Shown here piece by piece: positions 1-7,726 of a stretch of DNA of 64,000 nucleotides (position 1 is the first letter of the stretch; every line of letters begins with the position of its first letter). Source of the DNA: Idiomarina seosinensis_A (GTDB taxonomy: Bacteria; Pseudomonadota; Gammaproteobacteria; Enterobacterales; Alteromonadaceae); contig NZ_CP085211.1 in the NCBI RefSeq assembly GCF_044797955.1, positions 434,001 to 498,000 of the forward strand, written 5' to 3'. The position numbers and the translations under genes were made by a program. Under the pieces are notes generated by a model that did no database searches, was not told the origin of the DNA, and worked only from the letters and a program-made list of their open reading frames with translations.

Positions 1-22
1 TAGCTCTCTTAATCTGCAATTA

Positions 23-1024
23 TCATTGATTGAATAAGCGCTCAAGCAACTGCTGCTGACGCTCTTTACTTAATCGCGCACCAAACTCAGTCACCAGTTC
101 GGCAGCGGCGTGACTGGCCAGCCGACCGGCATCAGCTAATGTCATGCCCTGAGTCATACCATATAGCATAGCACCTGCAAACATATCGCCGGCGCCGTTA
201 GTATCAACCGCGTCGACTTTAACACCCGGGATGTAGACCTGACGCTCGTTATCAATCACCAAAGCACCGTCTTTGCCCAGTGTAATGGCTACCGTACCGG
301 CTTTCTCCAGCAAGGCTTTAGCTGCTGCTTCGGCATCGTCTTCACCGGTTAGCAATTGTGCTTCTTCGCGATTACAAAACAACAAATCAACGCCGCCGTC
401 TAATATCAGGTCGATACCATCACGGAAGTATTTAACCATGGCCGGATCGGAACAGGTGACCACTAACTTAGTGCCGTTGTCCCGTGCAACTTGTTTGGCT
501 TTGGTAATCGCCCCGCGAGCTATTTCTGAAGTGATTAAATACCCTTCAATATACAGATAATCTGCTGCCGCTATAGCCTCTTCATCCAGCTCGGTGGTGG
601 ATAAGTCAGCCGTAATACCCAAATGCGTACGCATAGTGCGTTCGGCATCAGGTGTTACCATCACCAGGCAACGACCGGTAATACCAACGTTTTTTTGCTG
701 TTCCAGGTTAGTACGTATGCCTACCTGTTCTAGATCTTGGCGATAAAACTGACCCGCTTCATCATTAGCGACTTTGCAACAGTAAAATGCTTTACCACCA
801 AACTGAGCAAAAGCAACTAACGAGTTAGCGGCAGAACCTCCGCCACACTGCTTTTTTAACTCGCCTAACTTGCTCAGTTCGGCAATCAGTTTATTTTGTT
901 CGTCTTCTTCGATCAGAGCCATCATGCCCTTTTCGATTTTGTGCTGCTGCAAAAACGCTTCTGAAACCTCAAATTCCTGATCGACCAGAGCGTTACCAAT
1001 ACCGATTACATCAATGTTTTTCAT
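23..1024 (-). CDS. adenosine kinase-like PfkB family kinase
   Basis: A 333-residue sugar/nucleoside kinase of the PfkB (ribokinase) family, probably phosphorylating adenosine to AMP with ATP in purine salvage. The N-terminal substrate region shows IGNALVDQEF, followed by the glycine-rich GGGSAANSL around residue 62. The C-terminal family signature DTNGAGDMFAGA, near residue 273, carries the catalytic aspartate of the anion-hole motif. Length fits the adenosine-kinase branch and is much shorter than inosine-guanosine kinase. The ATG at 1022-1024 is used. It lies 49 bases downstream of the cobD-like gene on the same strand and could be co-transcribed with it. Substrate specificity (adenosine versus another nucleoside or sugar) cannot be proven from motifs alone. 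Confidence 0.85.
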   Translation of the reverse strand: MKNIDVIGIGNALVDQEFEVSEAFLQQHKIEKGMMALIEEDEQNKLIAELSKLGELKKQCGGGSAANSLVAFAQFGGKAFYCCKVANDEAGQFYRQDLEQVGIRTNLEQQKNVGITGRCLVMVTPDAERTMRTHLGITADLSTTELDEEAIAAADYLYIEGYLITSEIARGAITKAKQVARDNGTKLVVTCSDPAMVKYFRDGIDLILDGGVDLLFCNREEAQLLTGEDDAEAAAKALLEKAGTVAITLGKDGALVIDNERQVYIPGVKVDAVDTNGAGDMFAGAMLYGMTQGMTLADAGRLASHAAAELVTEFGARLSKERQQQLLERLFNQ

Positions 1025-1073
1025 AACATACAGGGGTTGCTAATTAAGGCGCATAGTATAGCCCAAGTTGCTA

Positions 1074-2027
1074 TCAGAATCGATAAATGTAGCTTAGCAA
1101 TAGTCCGGCCAACAGCAGAAAGTGATTCAGTGTCTGCCAACGCATCAATACAGTGACGGTTCGCTGCCACACCTGCTCGGCGGGCCGGCCGGCAAAACGT
1201 TGCCGCGAAAGCCGCCGTTGCTGAATTTTTATCGGTCCGCCCAGGCTGACATTGTGCAGTCGGCTTAGCGCCTCAAGCCACCAGGCATCGGGCCGCAACC
1301 ATGCGCTGGAGGGCGTCAGCGGCTGCCTTGGACGCTGGCCTTTAAGAGCGGCTGCCAACTCAATCAGCGCCAACGGCATTAGTGTTATTGCTGATACGCT
1401 GACCGCATACAAGGCGCGGGTCGCCAGACCAAAGTGCCGGTAACGGGAATGACTGACTGGCCAAAGGTGATAAAGCTCGGTAATAAGACGTAAAGCCAGG
1501 CACAAAATGGGCCCGCCCAGCAACCAGCTAAGCAGCGGCACAAAGCGGTGTTGCAGCACGCTCATGGCGCGCAATTCCAGCGCGGTTTTTGCTAAACCAT
1601 GACGACTTAGCTGATCGCAGTCGCGTTCGGTGATCCGGCTCAATAGTGCCCGGGCAGCGCGTTTCTGGTTTTTCTGTGCCAGTCGACGCACGCTGTTCAG
1701 CACCTGCAGGTAGGGCCGCTGACGTAAACACACCAGCAGCACAAGAGCGCCAACCAGCTGCGATAATTCGGCGGCATACACTACAATGGCGGTGGGTATC
1801 AGAGTCAGTACCAGCAATAGCACCAACGCCAGCCATCCGGCCAGGCGCTGCTGCCCGCCAGCGTAATGGGGGGGGTTAACTTTGGTTTGCAGATAATTGG
1901 CGAATAAACGAAAAATGGCAAGTGGATGCCATTGTTCCGGCCAGGGCAGCCAGCGCTCCAGCAACAAAGCCAGTAGCGCCAGTGTCCATGGTGACCATAG
2001 TAACTCAATGAGGTCTGATTCTGTCAT
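1074..2027 (-). CDS. CobD/CbiB-like integral membrane protein
   Basis: A 317-residue polytopic membrane protein with hydrophobic segments at about residues 12-22, 63-100, 165-185, 205-230 and 300-315. The central segment, with RRLAQKN...ALSRITERD and a following LGGP turn, resembles the CobD/CbiB family (adenosylcobinamide-phosphate synthase) and the related AmpE family. The canonical N-terminal LD...GDP...HP signature is degenerate here; only EQWHPLAIFRLF remains. No other cobalamin gene is nearby, so a true role in B12 synthesis is doubtful. It is 24 bases downstream of the DUF2726 gene and probably in the same transcript. Family placement is fairly sure; function is not. Confidence 0.65.
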   Translation of the reverse strand: MTESDLIELLWSPWTLALLALLLERWLPWPEQWHPLAIFRLFANYLQTKVNPPHYAGGQQRLAGWLALVLLLVLTLIPTAIVVYAAELSQLVGALVLLVCLRQRPYLQVLNSVRRLAQKNQKRAARALLSRITERDCDQLSRHGLAKTALELRAMSVLQHRFVPLLSWLLGGPILCLALRLITELYHLWPVSHSRYRHFGLATRALYAVSVSAITLMPLALIELAAALKGQRPRQPLTPSSAWLRPDAWWLEALSRLHNVSLGGPIKIQQRRLSRQRFAGRPAEQVWQRTVTVLMRWQTLNHFLLLAGLLLSYIYRF

Positions 2028-2051
2028 CCACTCAGTTTGCCGAATAAATGG

Positions 2052-2630
2052 TTAAGCGGCAACCGGTGATGAATGACGATCGGTACCGCCTTCCTGTGTT
2101 GCCGGGTTTTCGGCTTTCGGCACAGCTGCACGCAGATGCTCCGCCTGACGGATCTTGCCGTGAATGTAATCGTGTAAATCGGCTACCCGGTAACCCGGCT
2201 TTGCTTTAAAGCGCAGAAAAGGCAGGCCGGCCGCTGCCAGCGTATTCTTAAGAAACAGGTTACGTTTCTGTTGCGTCAGGTTCGAGGTGGCAGGCTCCAG
2301 TTCAATAACGCCTTTAATCTGCAGGGTATCAATGTCGCACAACACGTAATCCAGAATGCGCTGGTTCGCTTTATTCTGTGCGTCTTTTTGCACGCTGCCG
2401 GAGACTCCGGGTTTTACACTGACAATGTCGCTTAAACGAACCCGGCTAAAGATACGGAAGTCTTTACCGACTGCTTTTTCCAGTAACGTCATAAACTGCG
2501 CTTCTTGCGCGGTACACAAGCTGACGTCTTTAAGCTTATAGGGGTAGGGAACATAATTTTCGGACATGCGGCTGGCGATCAGGGCCACCGCGATTAATAC
2601 GACAACGAAAAGCAAAAGCACAAGTTCCAT
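2052..2630 (-). CDS. DUF2726 membrane-anchored protein
   Basis: A 192-residue protein with one N-terminal membrane segment (residues 2-20, rich in V/L/I). A DUF2726 domain follows at about residues 30-165. In this family the domain looks like a restriction-endonuclease-type fold, with a conserved DYVLCDIDTLQIKGVIELE stretch near residues 95-113. The C-terminus is polar and variable. The molecular role is unknown. The ribosome binding site GAGGTG sits 5 bases upstream of the ATG and is embedded in a 9-bp inverted repeat described separately. It lies between folE2 and the cobD-like gene on the same strand. Confidence 0.75.
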   Translation of the reverse strand: MELVLLLFVVVLIAVALIASRMSENYVPYPYKLKDVSLCTAQEAQFMTLLEKAVGKDFRIFSRVRLSDIVSVKPGVSGSVQKDAQNKANQRILDYVLCDIDTLQIKGVIELEPATSNLTQQKRNLFLKNTLAAAGLPFLRFKAKPGYRVADLHDYIHGKIRQAEHLRAAVPKAENPATQEGGTDRHSSPVAA

Positions 2631-2634
2631 AATT

Positions 2635-2701
2635 CACCTCACCAAAAAATTGACACATAAAAGGTAAAGCAAATTATGTGCCAGTTTCCTTAGGTGAGGT
2701 G
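2635..2701 (-). promoter_or_regulatory. hairpin masking the DUF2726 ribosome binding site
   Basis: Two nested inverted repeats fill the 5' leader of the DUF2726 gene. The outer arms are CACCTCACC (2635-2643) and GGTGAGGTG (2693-2701). The inner arms are CACATAA (2654-2660) and TTATGTG (2674-2680). In the minus-strand RNA the outer 3' arm is the Shine-Dalgarno sequence itself, four bases before the ATG, so pairing would block initiation. There is no U-tract, so it does not look like a terminator. Regulation is an inference. Confidence 0.5.
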
Positions 2702-2729
2702 TCTGGCCGGCTAAAAGCGGCGCTATTAA

Positions 2730-3656
2730 CTAGGCTTTATAACCGCTTTCAACGCCTTTAGTGGTGACCGAGACTGCATCATGGGCATGCAGCGATTCGT
2801 AGTGGTTGACCCGGACCCAAAAGTCAGTGAACAGTGGCATCTGGTTCAGCTGGTGCTGCAGGCGACGGGATGCATCTTCGCAGAACATCAGGTTTTGACC
2901 ATTTAAGCGTGCAAATTCCTGTTCATCTTCGCGTTTAACAGCAGCCTGCACCGGAGTTTTCAGTGCTCCCTCGACGGCATCTACCAGCGCGACGATTGGG
3001 AATTCTTCCAGACCTTCTGCCAGTTTTACTTTTACCTGGGCCGTCGACCGTTGGCTGTGCGGGGTGGCTACGATGCCTTCGGTGCTGCCAAGCCATTCAT
3101 GAATCGTCGCTTTATCAATAATTTCCTGGTCGGAAAACTTATCGACGAAAGCTTCCTGTATTAGCTGGCGAGCCAGTGCAGCCGAACAAGGACAGGTTGA
3201 CGAGTAAGGCACATCAACTGCCAGCTCCAGCGATAGTTTACCGGCATCGTAACGCCCGGTTAAGCTAACGGGGTAAGCTTTCCAGCCCTTTTTACGGCTA
3301 ATCAGCGACTCGCGACGCAGATGATATTCAAAATCAAACTTAATAAAAGCCTGATCACTGATGTCCTGATGGCTGTCAATAAAGTCGCACAACAGCTGCT
3401 TCAGCGACGCGTGGCTTAATTCACCTTCAGTTGACAGTTGATCCAGCAACAAATAAAGGCGCGACATATGGATGCCTTTAGTCTTCGGATCTTTAAGGTT
3501 AACGAACGCCTCTACGTGCGCAGCGACCGGCCGCTCTGCGGCATCAGAGGCAGCCACCATAAGAGGCACTTCTATGTTGCTCATGCCAACCCAATCCAGG
3601 GTACCTTCGGTTTGTGCCTGGCTATGGTTAGCGACATCGGGCATGCTATTAGGCAT
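2730..3656 (-). CDS. folE2: GTP cyclohydrolase FolE2
   Basis: Type IB GTP cyclohydrolase, which converts GTP to 7,8-dihydroneopterin triphosphate for folate and queuosine synthesis with less strict zinc dependence than FolE. The start at 3656 (MPNSMPDVAN) has GGAG 10 bases upstream. An upstream in-frame ATG at 3695 would add 13 residues (321 in total) and cannot be excluded. Family hallmarks include DWVGMSNIEVP near the start, the cysteine motif STCPCSAALARQL in the middle, and a C-terminal FWVRVNHYESLHAHDAV block. The upstream gap shared with the divergent hpt gene shows no clear Zur-type operator to my eye, although folE2 is often zinc regulated. Confidence 0.93.
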   Translation of the reverse strand: MPNSMPDVANHSQAQTEGTLDWVGMSNIEVPLMVAASDAAERPVAAHVEAFVNLKDPKTKGIHMSRLYLLLDQLSTEGELSHASLKQLLCDFIDSHQDISDQAFIKFDFEYHLRRESLISRKKGWKAYPVSLTGRYDAGKLSLELAVDVPYSSTCPCSAALARQLIQEAFVDKFSDQEIIDKATIHEWLGSTEGIVATPHSQRSTAQVKVKLAEGLEEFPIVALVDAVEGALKTPVQAAVKREDEQEFARLNGQNLMFCEDASRRLQHQLNQMPLFTDFWVRVNHYESLHAHDAVSVTTKGVESGYKA

Positions 3657-3845
3657 TCGTTTGGAACTCCGATTGGTTTGTGTTGTATTAAGCATAACTG
3701 ATTAGTCCGCAATTATATCGTAGATGCTGGGATCATTTCATTCCCAAAAGAAAAATTATACTCAAGTTTACCGATTGTCAGTATCGGTTGACTGAATGAA
3801 GGATTACGCACAGGATAAGGATTTGGATTTAAAGGAGCTAAGGTA

Positions 3846-4199
3846 ATGGCCGAGCAACCGGTGTTAGATGAACAGCTATTAAGGCAGTACTACGAAAGTT
3901 TGGGTAAAGAAGGGCTTGAAGCAACCCTGACAACTTTCGACCAAATTATTCAAAGTTATGCCAGTATTCTTCATCAGGCCGCCAAGAATAAAGACGAAGA
4001 GCAATTGCGAAGCCAGGCTCATAAAGTCAAAGGGGCCTGTAACTCGGTCGGACTAACGCAACTGGCTGCTTTAATGGAGCGGATAGAAAAAGAACCCTGG
4101 CAGTGGCCACAAGTCGAACAGCTGCTGGTCGAGTGGGCCGATTCGGTTATTCCACATCGCCAGCAACTGCAGGAATGGCTAAATCAAGAAGCTCACTGA
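3846..4199 (+). CDS. hptA: stand-alone Hpt phosphotransfer protein (HptA-like)
   Basis: A 117-residue histidine phosphotransfer domain protein. The phosphoacceptor is His59 in SQAHKVKGAC, the standard Hpt helix motif. A strong ribosome binding site (AAAGGAG) precedes the ATG. The gene faces arcA and the two coding regions overlap tail to tail by 7 bases. In Shewanella the Arc system is split: a sensor, a separate HptA and ArcA replace the single hybrid ArcB. By analogy this protein probably passes phosphate to ArcA in the cytoplasm. The functional link is inferred from family and adjacency. Confidence 0.85.
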   Translation: MAEQPVLDEQLLRQYYESLGKEGLEATLTTFDQIIQSYASILHQAAKNKDEEQLRSQAHKVKGACNSVGLTQLAALMERIEKEPWQWPQVEQLLVEWADSVIPHRQQLQEWLNQEAH

Positions 4200-4207
4200 G
4201 CTTCTTG
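4185..4207. repeat. palindrome spanning the hptA/arcA stop codons
   Basis: Arms CAAGAAGCTC (4185-4194) and GAGCTTCTTG (4198-4207) surround the loop ACT. Both stop codons lie in it: TGA of hptA at 4197-4199 and TGA of arcA at 4193-4195 on the other strand. The same palindrome encodes the QEAH and QEAQ tails. It could act as a hairpin at the 3' end of both transcripts, but no T-run follows. Confidence 0.7.
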
Positions 4208-4915
4208 CGTAACCTCACCGACAAAACGATACCCTTCACCATGAATGGTGGTAATTAAATTGGGGGTATCCGGATGCGACTCAAAGTGACGACGAATACG
4301 GCGTATGGCCACATCGACCGTCCTGTCATTAGGGCGTAAATCCCGGTCGAGCATGCGCTTCACCAGGGTTTCACGATCCAGAATGCGTCCCGGATTGGTT
4401 AAAAACAGTTCCAGCGCACGGTATTCGCTTTTCGGTAAGCGGAACATTTGTTTTTCGGGCGAATACAGACAGCGGCTATCGCTGTTAAGACGCCAACCGT
4501 GAAAGTGATACTGGACGCTGTCGCTTTCTACCGTGTTGCTGTTACGCGACGCTTCGATACGGCGAAACAGGTTGCGTACCCGAATGGTCAGCTCTTTTGG
4601 ATTATAGGGCTTTATCAAATAATCGTCGGCACCCAGTTCTAACGCAAGTAGGCGATCATCCTCACTGTCACGGCCCGTCAGAAAAATCAGCCCGATGTTG
4701 TCCCGCTCGCGCAGGGACTCGGCTAATTCAAGACCATTCTTGCCCGGTAAGTTGACGTCCATGATCACCAGGTCAATACGTTCCTGGCGCATGATATTTT
4801 CCATTTGCAGACCGTCAGCTGCGTCAAAAACTTCATAGCCTTCCTGCTGAAACAAGCGAGTCAAGGTCTGACGAGTGACTACCTCGTCTTCTACAATTAA
4901 TAGTCTGGCGTTCAT
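4193..4915 (-). CDS. arcA: ArcA-type response regulator
   Basis: An OmpR-family response regulator of 240 residues, closely resembling ArcA, the redox regulator that represses aerobic metabolism genes at low oxygen. The receiver domain (1-120) has the acidic pair E9/D10, phosphoacceptor Asp53 in VIMDVNLPGKNG, and Lys in DDYLIKPYNP. The winged-helix domain (about 135-236) ends with DRTVDVAIRRIRRHFES and TIHGEGYRF, which are near identical to ArcA. The ATG at 4915 is preferred because GGAG is well placed; a TTG at 4927 would add four residues. A histidine kinase gene lies just upstream in the same direction, and a separate Hpt gene faces it. Confidence 0.93.
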   Translation of the reverse strand: MNARLLIVEDEVVTRQTLTRLFQQEGYEVFDAADGLQMENIMRQERIDLVIMDVNLPGKNGLELAESLRERDNIGLIFLTGRDSEDDRLLALELGADDYLIKPYNPKELTIRVRNLFRRIEASRNSNTVESDSVQYHFHGWRLNSDSRCLYSPEKQMFRLPKSEYRALELFLTNPGRILDRETLVKRMLDRDLRPNDRTVDVAIRRIRRHFESHPDTPNLITTIHGEGYRFVGEVTQEAQ

Positions 4916-5031
4916 AGGTCTCCGCAATCAGGGCATAGTATTATCGACTTATTGACTTCATATTATGACTTTTGTTCAAAAATTTTCAAGCAAAGGCGGG
5001 AAAGTGGTAGCGATTGCCGCTATCGGATAAG

Positions 5032-6642
5032 CTAACTGACCGGTGTCACTGGAAATTTAATAGTAAATTCTACGCCGTGATCCTGTTCACTAAAAAAGTG
5101 AATACTGCCGCCGAGTACCTGAGTTACCAGGTTATAAACCAGGTGCAGTCCGAGCCCTGCGCCACCTGAACCGCGTTTAGTGGTAACAAAAGGATCAAAG
5201 ATTTTTTTTCTCAAATCGAAAGGAACACCGACACCATTATCCTGATAGGTGATTTCCAGCTCATCATCCATCAGCTCAAAAGATATCGTTACTTGACCTG
5301 ACTCGCGACCATCAAAGCCATGCACCATGGAGTTAACGATTAAATTGATCAGTATCTGATTTAAAGGACCCGGCTTAGTGATTAGCTGGAGTTCTTCGGG
5401 ACACTGCACATCAATCGGAAATTTTTCCGGATCCAGCCGGCGCGGTTTAATGGAAGTCAGGACATCGCGCATAAAACTGCATACGCTAATCGTTCGGTCG
5501 ACCTCTGAGGACTGATCCACCGCAACTTGTTTAAAACTGGTAATTAATTCCGCCGAACGGTTTAGGTTACGATAGATAATGGTCAGACTTTCGTCGCAGT
5601 CGCTTAAAAAGCGCGAAAATTCGTTGGCTGAGATACGGTTCTCGTCAAATTTCTCCTGCATCAGAGCGAGCTTGTCCTGCAGCAGTGTCGAAGCGGTAAT
5701 CGACAAGCCAATCGGGGTATTGACCTCATGCGCTATGCCGGCAACCATATCGCCAAGGGACGCCATCTTCTCTGACTCCACTAACTGACTTTGATATTGG
5801 TGTAATTGCTCTAAAGTGGTCAGCAGCTCCTGGTTGGACTCGCGCAATGCCTGTGTCCGTTGAGTGACTTTTTGTTCCAGCTCGGCATTTAACTGGCTGG
5901 CTTCCCGTTCGGCCCGCTGCTGGCGGGTGATTTGTCGTTGCACACGCTCCAGCATAATATTCAGCGAGTCGCTTAACTCGTTAAACTCGGCAATTTCAGA
6001 ATCGGCCAGGCGCAGGGCATAGTTTTTATCCCGGGCCACCTGGCTTACTATGTCGACGATGCGCTCTAATGGCCGGCTAATGCGTTGTCGCAAGCGAATA
6101 CTGATGAGCCAACAGACGATAATAGTGATAATGAAGACCACTACGGCTATTGCGATAGCCCGCCACATAAACTGATCGACTTCGCCGGTCGAACCGCGCA
6201 GATAAACATAGCCAATGATATTCTGATCGAGCTTAACGGGCTCAGCTACCTCAATATAATCAGGAGTCCAGCGCGGTCGGTCGAGTTGTTCTAACTGCGC
6301 AAATTTAGCCGGGATAGGGGCTAGTCCGTCGCGGTTATAGCTGGAGAAAAATGACAGATCACCGCTGTTAGGATCAAGTCGGTATATGTGCACATGTTCG
6401 ACGAACTCGCTGTTAGCAAGGGGCGCTAAACGTCTCGTTTCGCCATAGTTGTCGTTTAAGGCGACGCTTTGAACCGCGTTACCGGCTACGATTTTTGCGT
6501 AAGATTCTACTCGTTTGGTAATTGAGGTCTGATATTGAGAAACCTGGCTGACAACATTAATACTAAACCCTATGGCCAGAGCAAAGCTTGTTACCAGTAA
6601 GACAATGGTAATGAGCCCACGTTTTAGGGATATCGTCTGCAT
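5032..6642 (-). CDS. HAMP-containing sensor histidine kinase
   Basis: A 536-residue membrane sensor kinase. TM1 is at about residues 10-31, a periplasmic sensor domain at about 32-160, and TM2 at about 161-181. A HAMP linker (about 182-240) and a coiled coil (240-290) follow. The dimerization helix has the H-box GIAHEVNTP with phosphorylated His305. The ATPase domain has the N-box LINLIVNSMVHG and the G boxes DNGVGVP and GGAGLGLHLV. There is no receiver or Hpt domain. It precedes arcA in the same direction with a gap of about 116 bases, so ArcA is a candidate partner. It does not resemble ArcB (no PAS or hybrid module). The signal is unknown. Confidence 0.88.
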   Translation of the reverse strand: MQTISLKRGLITIVLLVTSFALAIGFSINVVSQVSQYQTSITKRVESYAKIVAGNAVQSVALNDNYGETRRLAPLANSEFVEHVHIYRLDPNSGDLSFFSSYNRDGLAPIPAKFAQLEQLDRPRWTPDYIEVAEPVKLDQNIIGYVYLRGSTGEVDQFMWRAIAIAVVVFIITIIVCWLISIRLRQRISRPLERIVDIVSQVARDKNYALRLADSEIAEFNELSDSLNIMLERVQRQITRQQRAEREASQLNAELEQKVTQRTQALRESNQELLTTLEQLHQYQSQLVESEKMASLGDMVAGIAHEVNTPIGLSITASTLLQDKLALMQEKFDENRISANEFSRFLSDCDESLTIIYRNLNRSAELITSFKQVAVDQSSEVDRTISVCSFMRDVLTSIKPRRLDPEKFPIDVQCPEELQLITKPGPLNQILINLIVNSMVHGFDGRESGQVTISFELMDDELEITYQDNGVGVPFDLRKKIFDPFVTTKRGSGGAGLGLHLVYNLVTQVLGGSIHFFSEQDHGVEFTIKFPVTPVS

Positions 6643-6709
6643 GTCGTTAGTTACGTCAGCTGGTGGTCAACAGAATCAGCACATGTTAGCAAATCGTTAA
6701 TGCTGACGC

Positions 6710-7723
6710 TTAACTTTTTTGCGCCTGATAAACACTAAATTTATTATTGCTGGCCAGCGTATGGCAATGACCAAAGGTAGCGATAATGACCTCCGGCCAG
6801 GGCAGAAAATTATTAGCGACCAGGTAGAGCTGTCCGCCCCGAATTAATTTGTCGTGCGCATCAACAATGAAACGCCGGGCGACCTGGTAATCGGTTTTTA
6901 ACCCGGTATGAAAGGGTGGGTTACTGATAATACAGGCTTGTGGCGGTAGAGAAGGAGGTATTCCGTCACTGCAGAAAAATTGGTTATCGGCCGCGGCTAA
7001 ATTAAGCTGCGCAGCCTGAATTGCCATCGGGTTAACGTCGCAAAGGCTTAGCTGCGCCTGTTGACGCCGCTCGATAGTAGCGGCAATAACGCCGTTGCCG
7101 CAGGCAAAATCTAAAATGGGGTCGGGCAGATGCGGCGGCAGTATCTCCAGCAATAGCTCAGTGGCCGGGTCCAGACGTCCCTTGCTGAAAACGCCGGGCA
7201 GGCTCCGTACAGAAAATTGCTGATTCGTTAAATTAATCGGCACAGAATGAATAAAGTCAGCCAGCGCAGGTGCTGGTCGCGACTCAGTAATCGTAGTTTG
7301 GAAAAGCTGGCAGTGGTTACCAGAAGCCAGCTTAACCGGGGGCGCAAAAAATGCCGGCAGCTTTTTAACCAAAGCAGCGATACCACCGCGTTTTTCCCCC
7401 GCCAGCCAGACCGGTGTGTCGGCATCCAGCTCTGATAGCTGTTCAAGCACATACTGGTTCAGTGCCTGTTCTTTGGCAACAATAAAAAGGACGCCAAAAA
7501 AATTGGTTAAATCCGGAGCCTTGGCCTGGCAATAAGGCTGTTGCCAATAAGCAGCATGGCCGGCATGAAAGCACCAGGCGGTATCGCTTAAGTCGGTTAA
7601 AAAGTCGCCGTCGGGATTTACTACTAATAGTTTTTTCTGCTGACTGCCGTCGCCGGACCAGGGTTGATGCGGCTGACGCTCTAATAGTCGCGCGACCGCC
7701 TGAGAAGTTGTTTGTGACGCCAT
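6710..7723 (-). CDS. rsmC: 16S rRNA m2G1207 methyltransferase RsmC
   Basis: A 337-residue protein with the duplicated methyltransferase layout of RsmC. The N-terminal half (about 1-165) is a degenerate domain. The C-terminal half binds SAM through DFACGNGVIAATI and has the catalytic NPPFHTG motif typical of N2-guanine methyltransferases. It should methylate G1207 of 16S rRNA in the small subunit. Start ATG at 7723, three bases after the stop of the FapA-domain gene, so the two are very likely translated from one message. Length matches E. coli RsmC (343). Confidence 0.92.
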   Translation of the reverse strand: MASQTTSQAVARLLERQPHQPWSGDGSQQKKLLVVNPDGDFLTDLSDTAWCFHAGHAAYWQQPYCQAKAPDLTNFFGVLFIVAKEQALNQYVLEQLSELDADTPVWLAGEKRGGIAALVKKLPAFFAPPVKLASGNHCQLFQTTITESRPAPALADFIHSVPINLTNQQFSVRSLPGVFSKGRLDPATELLLEILPPHLPDPILDFACGNGVIAATIERRQQAQLSLCDVNPMAIQAAQLNLAAADNQFFCSDGIPPSLPPQACIISNPPFHTGLKTDYQVARRFIVDAHDKLIRGGQLYLVANNFLPWPEVIIATFGHCHTLASNNKFSVYQAQKS

Positions 7724-7726
7724 AAA

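Noticed and set aside
3705..3845. Zur operator for folE2
   Set aside because: I searched by eye for an AT-rich palindrome of the Zur type in the hptA-folE2 gap and found none that is convincing.
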